Shown here: piece by piece, positions 37,298 to 45,377 of the stretch
How positions within the stretch are numbered: position 1 is the first letter of the stretch
How the letters are laid out: each line of letters starts with the position of its first letter
NCBI RefSeq assembly: GCF_023145115.1
Contig: NZ_JAGLEJ010000048.1
Location: 1-45,587, forward strand
DNA length: 45,587 nucleotides
DNA from: Algiphilus sp.
GTDB lineage: Bacteria; Pseudomonadota; Gammaproteobacteria; Nevskiales; Nevskiaceae
Reading direction: 5' to 3'
The notes under the pieces: model-generated
What the model saw: only the letters and a program-made list of their open reading frames with translations
Databases searched by the model: none
Told to the model about the DNA's origin: nothing
Made by a program: the position numbers and the translations under genes

Positions 37298-38119
37298 ATG
37301 TCCACCCTGCACGTCTTTTTCGTCTCCGATCGCACCGGCATCACGGCCGAAACCCTGGGTAACGGCCTGCTGACGCAGTTCGATCAGTTCCAGTTCCGCC
37401 GGCAGACGCTGCCCTTCGTGAACAGCATCGAGAAGGCCAAAGCGACCGTGGAGTATATCGATCACGTGGCCGAGGGCAGCGAGCGCCTTCCGGTCATCTT
37501 CTCGACCACCGTCACCGACGACGTGCGCGCCATTCTAAGGGGCGCGAACGCGCTTTTCTTCGATCTCTTCGAAACCTTCATTCCGGCGCTGGAGAAAGCG
37601 CTCGACACCAAGTCTACGCACGCGGCCGGCCGCGCGCACGGCCTTTCCGATGCCGCGCGCTACCGGATGCGCATGGATGCGATCAATTTCGCCCTCGAGC
37701 ACGACGATGGCGTGTCCACCCGGAAGCTGGAGCAGGCCGACATCGTCATCATCGCGCCGTCGCGCTGCGGCAAGACGCCGACGAGCCTCTATCTGGCCAT
37801 GCAGCACGGCCTCTACGCCACCAACTACCCGCTGATCGAGGAGGATCTCGAGGCCCTGCGCCTGCCGCGCGTGCTGCAGCCGCACGAGGGCAAGCTCTTC
37901 GGCCTGACCTCAGACCCCGAGCGGCTGGCGCAGGTGCGCAGCGAGCGGCGGCCGAACAGCCCCTACGCCAGCGTGCAGCAGTGCGCGTACGAGCTGCGGC
38001 AGGCCGAGGGGCTGTACAAGCGGCGCGGGATCCCCTTCGTCAACTCGGCCAACATGTCGGTCGAGGAGATCGCCAGCGTCGCCATGCAGGAGAAGAAGCT
38101 GCGGCGCCAGTCGTTCTGA
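37298..38119 (+). CDS. ppsR: PEP synthase regulatory protein PpsR (bifunctional kinase/phosphorylase)
   Basis: PpsR (DUF299/PSRP) inactivates PpsA by ADP-dependent threonine phosphorylation and reactivates it by phosphate-dependent dephosphorylation. The 273-residue product opens LHVFFVSDRTGITAETLGN and contains the P-loop APSRCGKTPTSLYLA (about 150-165) and KLFGLTSDPERL. It is back to back with its target ppsA. Confidence 0.96.
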   Translation: MSTLHVFFVSDRTGITAETLGNGLLTQFDQFQFRRQTLPFVNSIEKAKATVEYIDHVAEGSERLPVIFSTTVTDDVRAILRGANALFFDLFETFIPALEKALDTKSTHAAGRAHGLSDAARYRMRMDAINFALEHDDGVSTRKLEQADIVIIAPSRCGKTPTSLYLAMQHGLYATNYPLIEEDLEALRLPRVLQPHEGKLFGLTSDPERLAQVRSERRPNSPYASVQQCAYELRQAEGLYKRRGIPFVNSANMSVEEIASVAMQEKKLRRQSF

Positions 38120-38216
38120 GCGATCACGCGCGGCCGGCGGGGCGCAGCCGCACCGCGACTTGCGCCGACCGGGTCCGCGCGCGACACTCGTGCGCCCGTC
38201 GTTCCCGGAGCCCGTC

Positions 38217-38495
38217 ATGAGCCGCATCTACACGCTGAAGGACATCGTGCACCAGGCCGTCGACGAGGGCGCCAACACGGTGGAGGACGTCCACCAGCGG
38301 GTGGCGGCGCTGCCCTTCGACCAGCTCGAGCGCATCGCCGCCATCGAGGGGCTGGTGCGCCGCGCGCGGGGTTTCCACGATCAGGTCGCGGGCACCGTCT
38401 ACGACACCGTCCGCGCGGTCAATGCGCGCGTCGACGAGCTCGCCGAGGACGCGCTGGCGCGTTCGGGCGTCCAGCGCGACGAAGCGGGCGACTAG
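38217..38495 (+). CDS. hypothetical protein, 92 residues
   Basis: A small acidic, probably all-helical protein: YTLKDIVHQAVDEGANTVEDVHQRVAALP, LERIAAIEGLVRRARGFHDQVAGTVYDTVRAVNARVDELAEDAL. It has no signal peptide, membrane segment or cysteine. The heptad-like spacing suggests a helical bundle or oligomer. I do not recognise the family. It starts 97 bp after ppsR with a GGAG ribosome-binding site, and converges with pgm. Confidence 0.7.
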   Translation: MSRIYTLKDIVHQAVDEGANTVEDVHQRVAALPFDQLERIAAIEGLVRRARGFHDQVAGTVYDTVRAVNARVDELAEDALARSGVQRDEAGD

Positions 38496-38528
38496 AGCAA
38501 CCAGGGCGGCGGCCGGCGCCGGGCGCGC

Positions 38529-40148
38529 TCAGGTCACCACATCGGGCTGCGCGCGACCGCTCTCGGCGCGCAGCCCGGTGATGGTCTCCGCGATCTCGGC
38601 CACCGCGTCGAGACAGGCGGCATCGTCGATGACATCGCGCCGGTAGCGCTCCAGGTACAGACGCAGCGTCGCGTCGCCGGTGCCCGTGCCGGACTTGCGC
38701 AGGACAATGCGCGCGGCGTCACCGAAGACCACCCGCAGCCCCTGGTGCTCGGCGCGGCTGCCGTCAACCGGATCGGTGTAGGCGAAGTCGTCCGCGGCGG
38801 TCACGCGCAGGCCGGCGAACTCGCAGCCCGGCAGCGACGCCACGCGATCGCGCAATGCATCGGTGATGCGGTCGGCGGTGGCCTCGGGCAGGCCCTCGTA
38901 GTCGTGCCGCTGGTAGTAGTGGCGCCCGTAGTGCGCCCAGTGCGCCCGCGCCAGCTCCGGCAGCGACCGGCCGGTGACCGCCAGCACGTTCATCCAGGCC
39001 AGCGCGGCCCAGAGGCCGTCCTTCTCGCGCACATGCGACGAGGAGGTGCCGAAGCTCTCCTCGCCGCAGAGCGTGAGCCGGCCCGCGTCGAGCAGATTGC
39101 AGAAGTACTTCCAGCCGGTGGGGGTCTCGTGGCAGGGCAGGCCGCGTTCGGCGGCGACCACGTCCAGCGCCCGGCTGGTGGGCATCGATCGTGCGACGCC
39201 CCGCAGCCCGTCACGGTAGCCCGGCAGCCGGTCCAGATGCGCGGCGAGCATCGCCAGCGAGTCGCCCGGACTCAGGAACAGTCCGGGCCCCAGGATCATG
39301 TTGCGGTCGCCATCGCCGTCGCTCGCCGCGGCGAGATCCGGCGCTCCGTTCCCCATCATCTCGTCGACCAGCGCGCCTGCATGGATCAGGTTCGGGTCGG
39401 GATGGCCACCATTGAAGTCGGGCAGGGGGGTGGCGTTGCGCACGGCCGATTCGGGCGCGCCCAGCTGCTCGATCAGAATGCGGCGCGCATAGGGGCCGGT
39501 GATGGCGTGCATGGCATCGAACACCATGCGATGGCCGCTGCGCAGCCAGTCGCGCACGGCGTCGAAGTCGAACAGCGTCGTCATCAGGTCGGCGTAGTCG
39601 CTGACACCGTCGATCACCGCCACCCGGCAGCCCTCGACATCGCGCTCACCCGTCGTGCCGATATCCAGCGGCGCCAGATCGGCGATCCGGTACCGATCCA
39701 GCGACAACGTCGTGCGGTGGATGGCATCGGTGAGTGACTGGGGCGCCTGACCCCCGCCGCGGATATTGAACTTGATGCCGAAGTCGCCCTCCACTCCGGC
39801 CGGGTTGTGGCTGGCGGTGAGAACGAAACCGCCGTCGGCGTCGAGGTGGCGCACCAGATGGGAGGCCGCCGGCGTCGACAGCCAGCCGTTGCGGCCGACG
39901 ATGATCCGCGTCACGCCGTGCGCGATGGCCATCGCGATGATGGTCTGGACCGCGACGTCGTTGTGGTGGCGGCCGTCGCCGCCAACCACCAGCGTGCCAC
40001 CGCGCAGCTCCGGCACGTTGCGGAATACCGCCTCGACGAAGTTCTCCAGATAGTGTGGCTGCGCAACCGTGGCCACCTTCTTGCGCAGTCCGGCAGTGCC
40101 GGGCTTCTGGTCGGGGAAGGGGGTGGTGGGGATTTCGCGGATGGACAT
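38529..40148 (-). CDS. pgm: phosphoglucomutase (alpha-D-glucose phosphate-specific)
   Basis: Pgm interconverts glucose 1-phosphate and glucose 6-phosphate. The 539-residue product has GTAGLRKKV, the phosphoserine loop TASHNPAG, the metal loop DGDGDRN, the sugar-binding CGEESFGTSSSH and the phosphate-binding RKSGTGT. Length and motif spacing match Pgm rather than ManB/AlgC. The start overlaps no neighbour; the DUF1249 gene is divergent 46 bp away. Confidence 0.96.
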   Translation of the reverse strand: MSIREIPTTPFPDQKPGTAGLRKKVATVAQPHYLENFVEAVFRNVPELRGGTLVVGGDGRHHNDVAVQTIIAMAIAHGVTRIIVGRNGWLSTPAASHLVRHLDADGGFVLTASHNPAGVEGDFGIKFNIRGGGQAPQSLTDAIHRTTLSLDRYRIADLAPLDIGTTGERDVEGCRVAVIDGVSDYADLMTTLFDFDAVRDWLRSGHRMVFDAMHAITGPYARRILIEQLGAPESAVRNATPLPDFNGGHPDPNLIHAGALVDEMMGNGAPDLAAASDGDGDRNMILGPGLFLSPGDSLAMLAAHLDRLPGYRDGLRGVARSMPTSRALDVVAAERGLPCHETPTGWKYFCNLLDAGRLTLCGEESFGTSSSHVREKDGLWAALAWMNVLAVTGRSLPELARAHWAHYGRHYYQRHDYEGLPEATADRITDALRDRVASLPGCEFAGLRVTAADDFAYTDPVDGSRAEHQGLRVVFGDAARIVLRKSGTGTGDATLRLYLERYRRDVIDDAACLDAVAEIAETITGLRAESGRAQPDVVT

Positions 40149-40182
40149 GAAGACGGTGGCGCGTGAAGGCGTCCCGATATCT

Positions 40183-40188
40183 TATAGT
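40183..40188 (+). promoter_or_regulatory. -10 box immediately before the DUF1249 gene
   Basis: TATAGT ends six bases before the ATG at 40195, which would put the transcription start at or next to the start codon. No good -35 lies 16-18 bp upstream, so the promoter is weaker than that of yceD. Confidence 0.4.
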
Positions 40189-40194
40189 CGCCTC

Positions 40195-40650
40195 ATGGCA
40201 TCACGCGTCATCACCCCCGCGACCAGTCTCGGCGCGCTGCACGTGCTCTACGAGCGCGGGTTCCAGCTCGCGCAGCAGCTCGTGCCGGAACTGGACCTGC
40301 CCTTCGTGTCCGCGGTCTCCGAGGTCGAGGGCGAGCCGCCGCTTTATCTGTCGACGATCGCGCGCGACCGCTACACATCGTGCTTCCGGCTCACCTACGA
40401 GATCGACGGCATCTATACGCCCGATCTGCACATCAAGGTCTACCGCGATGCGCGCGTGGCCGAGGCACTGCAGTGCACCAACCGCCCGCCCTGGCTGGCC
40501 GCGGACGAGGCCGACCCCGAAGCGTTACACTTTCTCAGCGCGCAGTGGCGGCGCAACGCGATGATGGTCAAGTGGTTGGCCTACCTGCTTGAGCGCGGTC
40601 ACGGGTTCGTGCACGCCGCCCGCCCTCGCGAGAAGCTTCCGCGGTCCTGA
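40195..40650 (+). CDS. yqiB: DUF1249 family protein (YqiB-like)
   Basis: A 151-residue cytoplasmic protein of the DUF1249 family, uncharacterised. Recognisable parts are YTSCFRLTYEIDGIYTPDLHIKVYRDARVAEAL and the C-terminal NAMMVKWLAYLLERGHGF. ATG 40195 is chosen because the longer frame overlaps the divergent pgm start. The 4.5S RNA gene begins 35 bp after its stop. Confidence 0.85.
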   Translation: MASRVITPATSLGALHVLYERGFQLAQQLVPELDLPFVSAVSEVEGEPPLYLSTIARDRYTSCFRLTYEIDGIYTPDLHIKVYRDARVAEALQCTNRPPWLAADEADPEALHFLSAQWRRNAMMVKWLAYLLERGHGFVHAARPREKLPRS

Positions 40651-40684
40651 TCCGCGCTTCGCAGCAATGAATGCATCGAGTCCA

Positions 40685-40797
<113 letters not shown>

Positions 40798-40812
40798 ACA
40801 AGGTGTGCCTAC

Positions 40813-41003
40813 GGCCGAAGGCCGTCGACCACAGCCCCGCTCCCGCTCCGCGGGAGAGGGGGAGGCCGTGTGCGGAGCGCACGGTGGGGGGAGGGCGCCT
40901 CAAGCAGGCAGTCGCGCCCCGGGCCACGAAGCCGGGACGCAACCGGCAGCAGCCGAGGGCCGTCGATCAAAGCGCCGCTGCAGCACGGCGGGAGAAGCCG
41001 GAA
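40813..41003. repeat. imperfect direct repeat in the ffs-dnaX spacer
   Basis: About 50 bp starting GCCGAAGGCCGTCGA (40814) recurs, diverged, starting GCCGAGGGCCGTCGA (40952), a constant offset of 138 bp. Similarity continues through a GCGGGAGA segment (40850 and 40988). The first copy also carries a CTCCCG/CGGGAG hairpin. The spacer 40798-41049 holds no gene I can support. Confidence 0.55.
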
Positions 41004-41049
41004 CCGCCCGGACGGCCCGTTCCATAGCACGTCACGAGATCCGCACCGC

Positions 41050-42663
41050 ATGAGCTACATGGCCCTGGCGCGCCGTTACCGGCCGAGGCGCTTCGACGAC
41101 GTGCTCGGCCAGCCGAGCGTGGTGCGGGCGCTGCGCAATGCGCTGGACAGCGACAGCCTGCACCACGCGCTGCTGCTCACCGGCACCCGCGGCGTCGGCA
41201 AGACCACGCTGGCGCGCATTCTCGCCAAGTCGCTGAACTGCGAGCGCGGCGTGACCAGCGAGCCGTGCGGCGAGTGCGGCGCCTGCCGCGAGATCGACGA
41301 GGGCCGCTTCGTCGACCTGCTGGAGATCGACGCCGCCAGCCGAACCAAGGTCGATGACACCCGCGCCATGCTCGACAACGTGCAGTACGCGCCGGTGCGG
41401 GGGCGCTACAAGATCTACCTCATCGACGAGGTTCACATGCTGTCCGGGCATTCCTTCAATGCGTTGCTGAAGACGCTGGAGGAGCCGCCCGATCACGTGA
41501 AGTTCGTGCTCGCCACCACCGATCCGCAGAAGCTGCCCGTGACGGTACTGTCGCGCTGCCTGCAGCTGCATCTGCGGGCGCTGCCGGAAGGCACCATCCG
41601 CACGCTGCTCGACCAGGTTCTGGCTGCCGAAAGCCGTGAGGCCGAGGCCGCTGCGGTGGCCCTGCTCGCCGAGGCCGCGGACGGTTCCATGCGGGACGCA
41701 CTGTCGCTGCTCGACCAGGCGCTGGCCCACGCCGGCGGCGGCACGCTGGCCGCCGAGTCGGTGGGCGAGATGCTCGGTCTCGGCGGGCAGAATGCGCTGG
41801 CCCGGTGCATCCGCGCGATCGCCGAGAGCGATGCCGCGACCCTGCAGTCGACCCTGCGCGAGCTGGCGGAGATGGCGGTGGATCACGGCGGTCTGCTGGA
41901 CGACCTGGCTTCGTTGCTGCAGGCCACCGCTTTCGCGCAGGCGTTCACCGGAGCGGCCGCCGACAGTGCGCGCGGGCAGGAAGCCGAGACGCTGGCCGGA
42001 CTGCTCCCCGAAGGCGACGTGCACGTGTTCTACGACATGGCGGTGCACGCACGCCGCGATCTCGCCTGGGCGCCGTCGGCCCGCATCGGCTTCGAGATGG
42101 CGCTGCTTCGCATGTGGTGCTTCCGGCAGGAGGCCGTCGAGGACGGTGGCGATACCGGCGGCAGTCCGCAAGGCGGCCAAGCGGAAACCGGCAGCGCTCC
42201 GGCTTCCGGCGCCGGGAGCGCGCCGATCGGAGCCGTCGCACGGGACACGCCGACCGCCGCCGATGCGAGACCTGCGCCGGATGACACGCCGACCGCAGCC
42301 GCCGGACACTGGCAGCAGCGGGTCGAAGCCGCGTCGCTGGAGGCCTACGCACGCGAGCTGGTGCGCAACTGCGTGCTCGAATCCGAAACCGAGGATCACA
42401 TCGAACTGCTGCTCGCCGCCGAGATGCGCCATCTGCTGCGCGACGAGCACAGCACCCGGCTGCGCGAGGCCTTCGGCAAGACCGTGCACATCCGCTGCGT
42501 CGAAGCGCTGCCGGACTGGAGTCCGGCGCGCATCATGCGCACCGCCCGCGAGCAGGCGCTCGCCGACGCGGCGTCCCGGCTGGAGGCCTCGCCGGTCTAC
42601 CGGCTGCTGTCGAGCCGGCTCGGCGCCGAGCTGCAGCGCGACGAGATCCGGCTGCTCCACTAG
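41050..42663 (+). CDS. dnaX: DNA polymerase III subunit tau (and gamma)
   Basis: DnaX is the clamp-loader ATPase of the replicative polymerase. The 537-residue product has MSYMALARRYRPRRFDDVLGQ, Walker A GTRGVGKTTLA, a four-cysteine zinc site (CERGVTSEPCGECGAC), DEVHMLSGHSFNALLKTLEEPP and SRCLQLHLR. A low-complexity linker (about 365-425) joins it to a compact C-terminal domain V. It is about 100 residues shorter than E. coli tau, and I find no A6G slippery run in the gene. ATG 41050 gives the canonical N terminus; the frame upstream runs through ffs. Confidence 0.96.
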   Translation: MSYMALARRYRPRRFDDVLGQPSVVRALRNALDSDSLHHALLLTGTRGVGKTTLARILAKSLNCERGVTSEPCGECGACREIDEGRFVDLLEIDAASRTKVDDTRAMLDNVQYAPVRGRYKIYLIDEVHMLSGHSFNALLKTLEEPPDHVKFVLATTDPQKLPVTVLSRCLQLHLRALPEGTIRTLLDQVLAAESREAEAAAVALLAEAADGSMRDALSLLDQALAHAGGGTLAAESVGEMLGLGGQNALARCIRAIAESDAATLQSTLRELAEMAVDHGGLLDDLASLLQATAFAQAFTGAAADSARGQEAETLAGLLPEGDVHVFYDMAVHARRDLAWAPSARIGFEMALLRMWCFRQEAVEDGGDTGGSPQGGQAETGSAPASGAGSAPIGAVARDTPTAADARPAPDDTPTAAAGHWQQRVEAASLEAYARELVRNCVLESETEDHIELLLAAEMRHLLRDEHSTRLREAFGKTVHIRCVEALPDWSPARIMRTAREQALADAASRLEASPVYRLLSSRLGAELQRDEIRLLH

Positions 42664-42853
42664 CGCGGGCGCGTGGACGCCGGGTATCGGGTGCGGGATC
42701 GCGTCGTGCGCGCAGCTAGCGGATGATGCCCCTCGACCGGTTCCACACGGTCGGAGGGCGGTTGAACCGCGCGGCGCCGCGGAACCACCGGCACGGCATT
42801 AGGATCGCATTCAGACCAGCGCGCGCCAGGCGCGCCATGCAACAGGAGCGAAC
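42664..42853. other. dnaX-ybaB spacer
   Basis: This 190-bp gap contains small GC-rich dyads, such as CGGTTGAACCG near 42762, but no convincing promoter or terminator. The end has AGGAG before the ybaB ATG. No gene is visible. Confidence 0.4.
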
Positions 42854-43177
42854 ATGAAAGGTGCACTCGGTCAGATGATGCAGCAGGCGCAGAAGATGCA
42901 GGAGGACATGCGTCGCGCCCAGGAGGAAGTCGCCCAGATGGAGGTGACCGGCGAATCCGGCGCGGGGCTGGTCAAGGTCACGCTCAACGGCAAGTACCAG
43001 GCGCGCAAGGTCGAGATCGACCCTTCCGCCCTGGAGGAAGACAAGGATTTCCTCGAGGACCTGGTGGCGGCCGCCATCAACCATGCCGCCGAGAAGGTCG
43101 AGAAGGCAGTGCAGGAGAAGATGGCGGGCGTGACCGGCGGGATGCAGCTGCCGCCGGGCTTCCAGATGCCGATGTAG
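42854..43177 (+). CDS. ybaB: YbaB/EbfC family nucleoid-associated protein
   Basis: A 107-residue DNA-binding protein with the family pattern: Met/Gln-rich N-terminal helix (QMMQQAQKMQEDMRRAQEEV), the GLVKVTLNGKYQARKVEID core and a C-terminal helix ending in a Gly/Pro/Met tail. YbaB forms tweezer-like dimers on DNA. It lies between dnaX and recR as in most bacteria. Confidence 0.96.
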   Translation: MKGALGQMMQQAQKMQEDMRRAQEEVAQMEVTGESGAGLVKVTLNGKYQARKVEIDPSALEEDKDFLEDLVAAAINHAAEKVEKAVQEKMAGVTGGMQLPPGFQMPM

Positions 43178-43180
43178 CGC

Positions 43181-43789
43181 GTGAGCGACGCATTCCCGCC
43201 ACCGCTCGCGCGACTCGTCGAGGCACTCAAGCGCCTGCCCGGCGTGGGCGCCAAGTCGGCGCAGCGCATGGCGCTCCACCTGCTGGATCGCGATCGGGAG
43301 GGGGCACGCTTCCTGGTCGAGAGCATCGGCGGAGCGCTCGACGATCTGACGCGCTGCCCCACATGCCGCATGTACCGCGCGGCCGAGCACTGTCGCTACT
43401 GCAGCGACGAGCGAAGCCGCGCCGGACAGTTGTGCGTGATCGAGTCGCCGGCCGACCTGCTCGCCATCGAGCAGCACACCGACTACCGCGGGCGCTACTT
43501 CGTCCTGCTCGGCCGCCTCTCGCCGCTGGAGGGCACGGGGCCGGACGAGCTCGGCCTCGATCAGTTCGCCGAGCTGCTGCGCTCGGACTGGGTGCGCGAG
43601 GTCATCCTCGCCACCAACCCCACCGTCGAGGGCGAGACCACTGCCTACTACCTGAGCGAAATGGCCCGTGCCGCGGGCATTCCGATCACGCGGCTGGCGC
43701 ACGGACTGCCGGTGGGCGGCGAGCTCGAGTACCAGGACCGTGGCACGCTGTCGCACGCGTTCTCGGGGCGCCGGGCCTTCGAGGAATGA
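43181..43789 (+). CDS. recR: recombination mediator protein RecR
   Basis: RecR works with RecO/RecF to load RecA at gaps. The 202-residue product has a helix-hairpin-helix (LKRLPGVGAKSAQRMALHLL), a C4 zinc finger (CPTCRMYRAAEHCRYC) and a Toprim domain (CVIESPADLLAIE, TNPTVEGETTAYYL). The start is GTG 43181, 3 bp after ybaB, so the two are co-transcribed. Confidence 0.97.
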   Translation: MSDAFPPPLARLVEALKRLPGVGAKSAQRMALHLLDRDREGARFLVESIGGALDDLTRCPTCRMYRAAEHCRYCSDERSRAGQLCVIESPADLLAIEQHTDYRGRYFVLLGRLSPLEGTGPDELGLDQFAELLRSDWVREVILATNPTVEGETTAYYLSEMARAAGIPITRLAHGLPVGGELEYQDRGTLSHAFSGRRAFEE

Positions 43790-43799
43790 TGCGCGCCGC

Positions 43800-44111
43800 G
43801 TGACACTCGACGGCCTGCTCATCGGCGCCGCCGCCATGGCGTGGACCACCGTGCTGTGGTTCTACGGCCGTGCCGAATACCGCGAGCCGCGCTGGATCCA
43901 CCTGCTGGGCACCACCGCGGTCTGCTTCGCCTGCTTCTGGATTCCGTGGGTCGGCTGGCTGGCGGCCGTCGTCGTCCAGCACATGGCCCTGCGGCGCCTG
44001 TTCGACCTGCCGGCGCCGGCGGCACGCATCATGAGCCTGTCGCTGCTGGCCCTCTACCTGGCGGTGCGTCTGCTGTTCGCCTTCGCGGGGCCACCGCCGC
44101 CGCCGCTTTGA
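43800..44111 (+). CDS. small integral membrane protein of unknown function
   Basis: A 103-residue frame from GTG 43800 with three hydrophobic segments: GLLIGAAAMAWTTVLWFYG, TTAVCFACFWIPWVGWLAAVVV and MSLSLLALYLAVRLLFAFAG, then a proline tail. It starts 10 bp after recR and probably shares its transcript. No family was recognised; ATG 43834 could also start it but would cut the first helix. Confidence 0.65.
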   Translation: MTLDGLLIGAAAMAWTTVLWFYGRAEYREPRWIHLLGTTAVCFACFWIPWVGWLAAVVVQHMALRRLFDLPAPAARIMSLSLLALYLAVRLLFAFAGPPPPPL

Positions 44112-44213
44112 AGTGCGCAAGAGGGGCGCTTCTTCCGGGATACTCCGGCGCACAACCCTGGCGTCGCCGGACCATCCCGCCTCGCCGCTTCGCTGCCTCT
44201 CGACGAGCCACGA

Positions 44214-45239
44214 TCAGCCGTGTGTTGCGTTTCCATCCGTCGCAAGGCTGCGGCGGATCTGCAATGGGCTCCTGCCGAACCATCGACGACAGGCGTGGGT
44301 CAGTGTGCTCTGTTCCTGGTATCCGATCAGAGCGGCCACCTGAGCGAGAGGGATTCTCCGGTCCGCCAGGAGTTCGCTGGCTCGCGTCTTGCGGCAGTCC
44401 TCGACGAGGAGGTGGAAGCTGTGCCCGGAGCGTTCGAGCTGTCGCTGAATAGTACGGGGGTGCATGGAGAGCTGGGTAGCAATGCGTGCCAGGTTGCACT
44501 GCCCGGTCGGGAGCAGACGGGCAATGAGATGCTCCACCTGCGTATGAACATCGAGCGCATCCTGGCCGATCAGTGGTGCCAGATACGCCTCTATGGCGTC
44601 CTTCAAGTGTTCATCCGCCAGATCGAGAGGACGGTCGAGCCAGTGATTGTCGATGATCAGTGCATTGACTTCTTGTCCGAATCGGGCGCGTACGCCGAAC
44701 GCGGGGATGTAGTCACGGGGATTGGCCGACGAGTGATGCCGGAACAGCACTGCCCTGGGCTTGAACTCCAGCCCTGCAAACAAGCGGAAGCCGTTGACCG
44801 CAAAGGCTAGCGAGAACTCCGTCATCTGCGGACGCGCGGGCGCGCGCCCGGCTTGAAACGTCAAGTTGTAGTGCAGGGTAGAGGTGTGCTCGTCATGCCG
44901 TACCAGGTCCATGAGAATGGCCGGACTGTAGGTGTGCAGGTGGGATGTGACCGTGACGGCGGCCTCGCGCACTGAGCGCGAACGCACCGCCAGCAGCGCC
45001 AGTGGACCGAGCTTGTCGAGGCTCTGGTAGCCCGTGAGCTGCAGGCCCAGGGTGGGGCACCGTAGCTCGGTCGCGGTCTGCTCGAAGAGGCGCACAACGG
45101 TTGCGTAGGGCACGAAGGCAGTCACCGACTCCGCGTTGGTCTGATCCATATGGAACGCCTTCAGCAGCGTTGCGGGGTCGCCCCCGAGGTGCGTGACGAG
45201 GCTCCGATAACCGGACAGGACGGTGGCGCGGATCAGCAT
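44214..45239 (-). CDS. AraC-family transcriptional regulator (OruR-like architecture)
   Basis: The 341-residue product has an Arabinose_bd-type N-terminal domain (about 20-205, SLVTHLGGDPATLL, LGPLALLAVRSRSVREA) and a C-terminal AraC helix-turn-helix pair (about 235-330): NLARIATQLSMHPRTIQRQLE and IPLAQVAALIGYQEQSTLTHACRRWFG. This layout is shared by OruR-like regulators of amino-acid or lipid catabolism. ATG 45239 is preferred over the TTG at 45278. Its likely target is the divergent gene at 45378; the effector is unknown. Confidence 0.9.
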   Translation of the reverse strand: MLIRATVLSGYRSLVTHLGGDPATLLKAFHMDQTNAESVTAFVPYATVVRLFEQTATELRCPTLGLQLTGYQSLDKLGPLALLAVRSRSVREAAVTVTSHLHTYSPAILMDLVRHDEHTSTLHYNLTFQAGRAPARPQMTEFSLAFAVNGFRLFAGLEFKPRAVLFRHHSSANPRDYIPAFGVRARFGQEVNALIIDNHWLDRPLDLADEHLKDAIEAYLAPLIGQDALDVHTQVEHLIARLLPTGQCNLARIATQLSMHPRTIQRQLERSGHSFHLLVEDCRKTRASELLADRRIPLAQVAALIGYQEQSTLTHACRRWFGRSPLQIRRSLATDGNATHG

Positions 45240-45377
45240 CCTGTCATCTAGAAGCAAAAATATGTCGGGTGCAAGCAATTAATGCGCACCGAGGCGCGCC
45301 ACGATGATCGTCGTCCGAGTGCCTTCGCGGATGCCCCGCGAACGGACGAGGACCGACAATCAGGAGGAGGTCACGTC
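45240..45377. promoter_or_regulatory. divergent control region of the AraC-type regulator
   Basis: An A/T-rich stretch (45245-45285) holds the dyad GGTGC-N13-GCACC (45268-45290), a possible operator. Closer to the plus-strand gene is a two-part hairpin: TTCGCGG/CCGCGAA (45324-45342) extended by CGTCCG/CGGACG (45312-45317 with 45343-45348). It is followed by a strong AGGAGGAGG ribosome-binding site (45362-45370). Confidence 0.4.
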
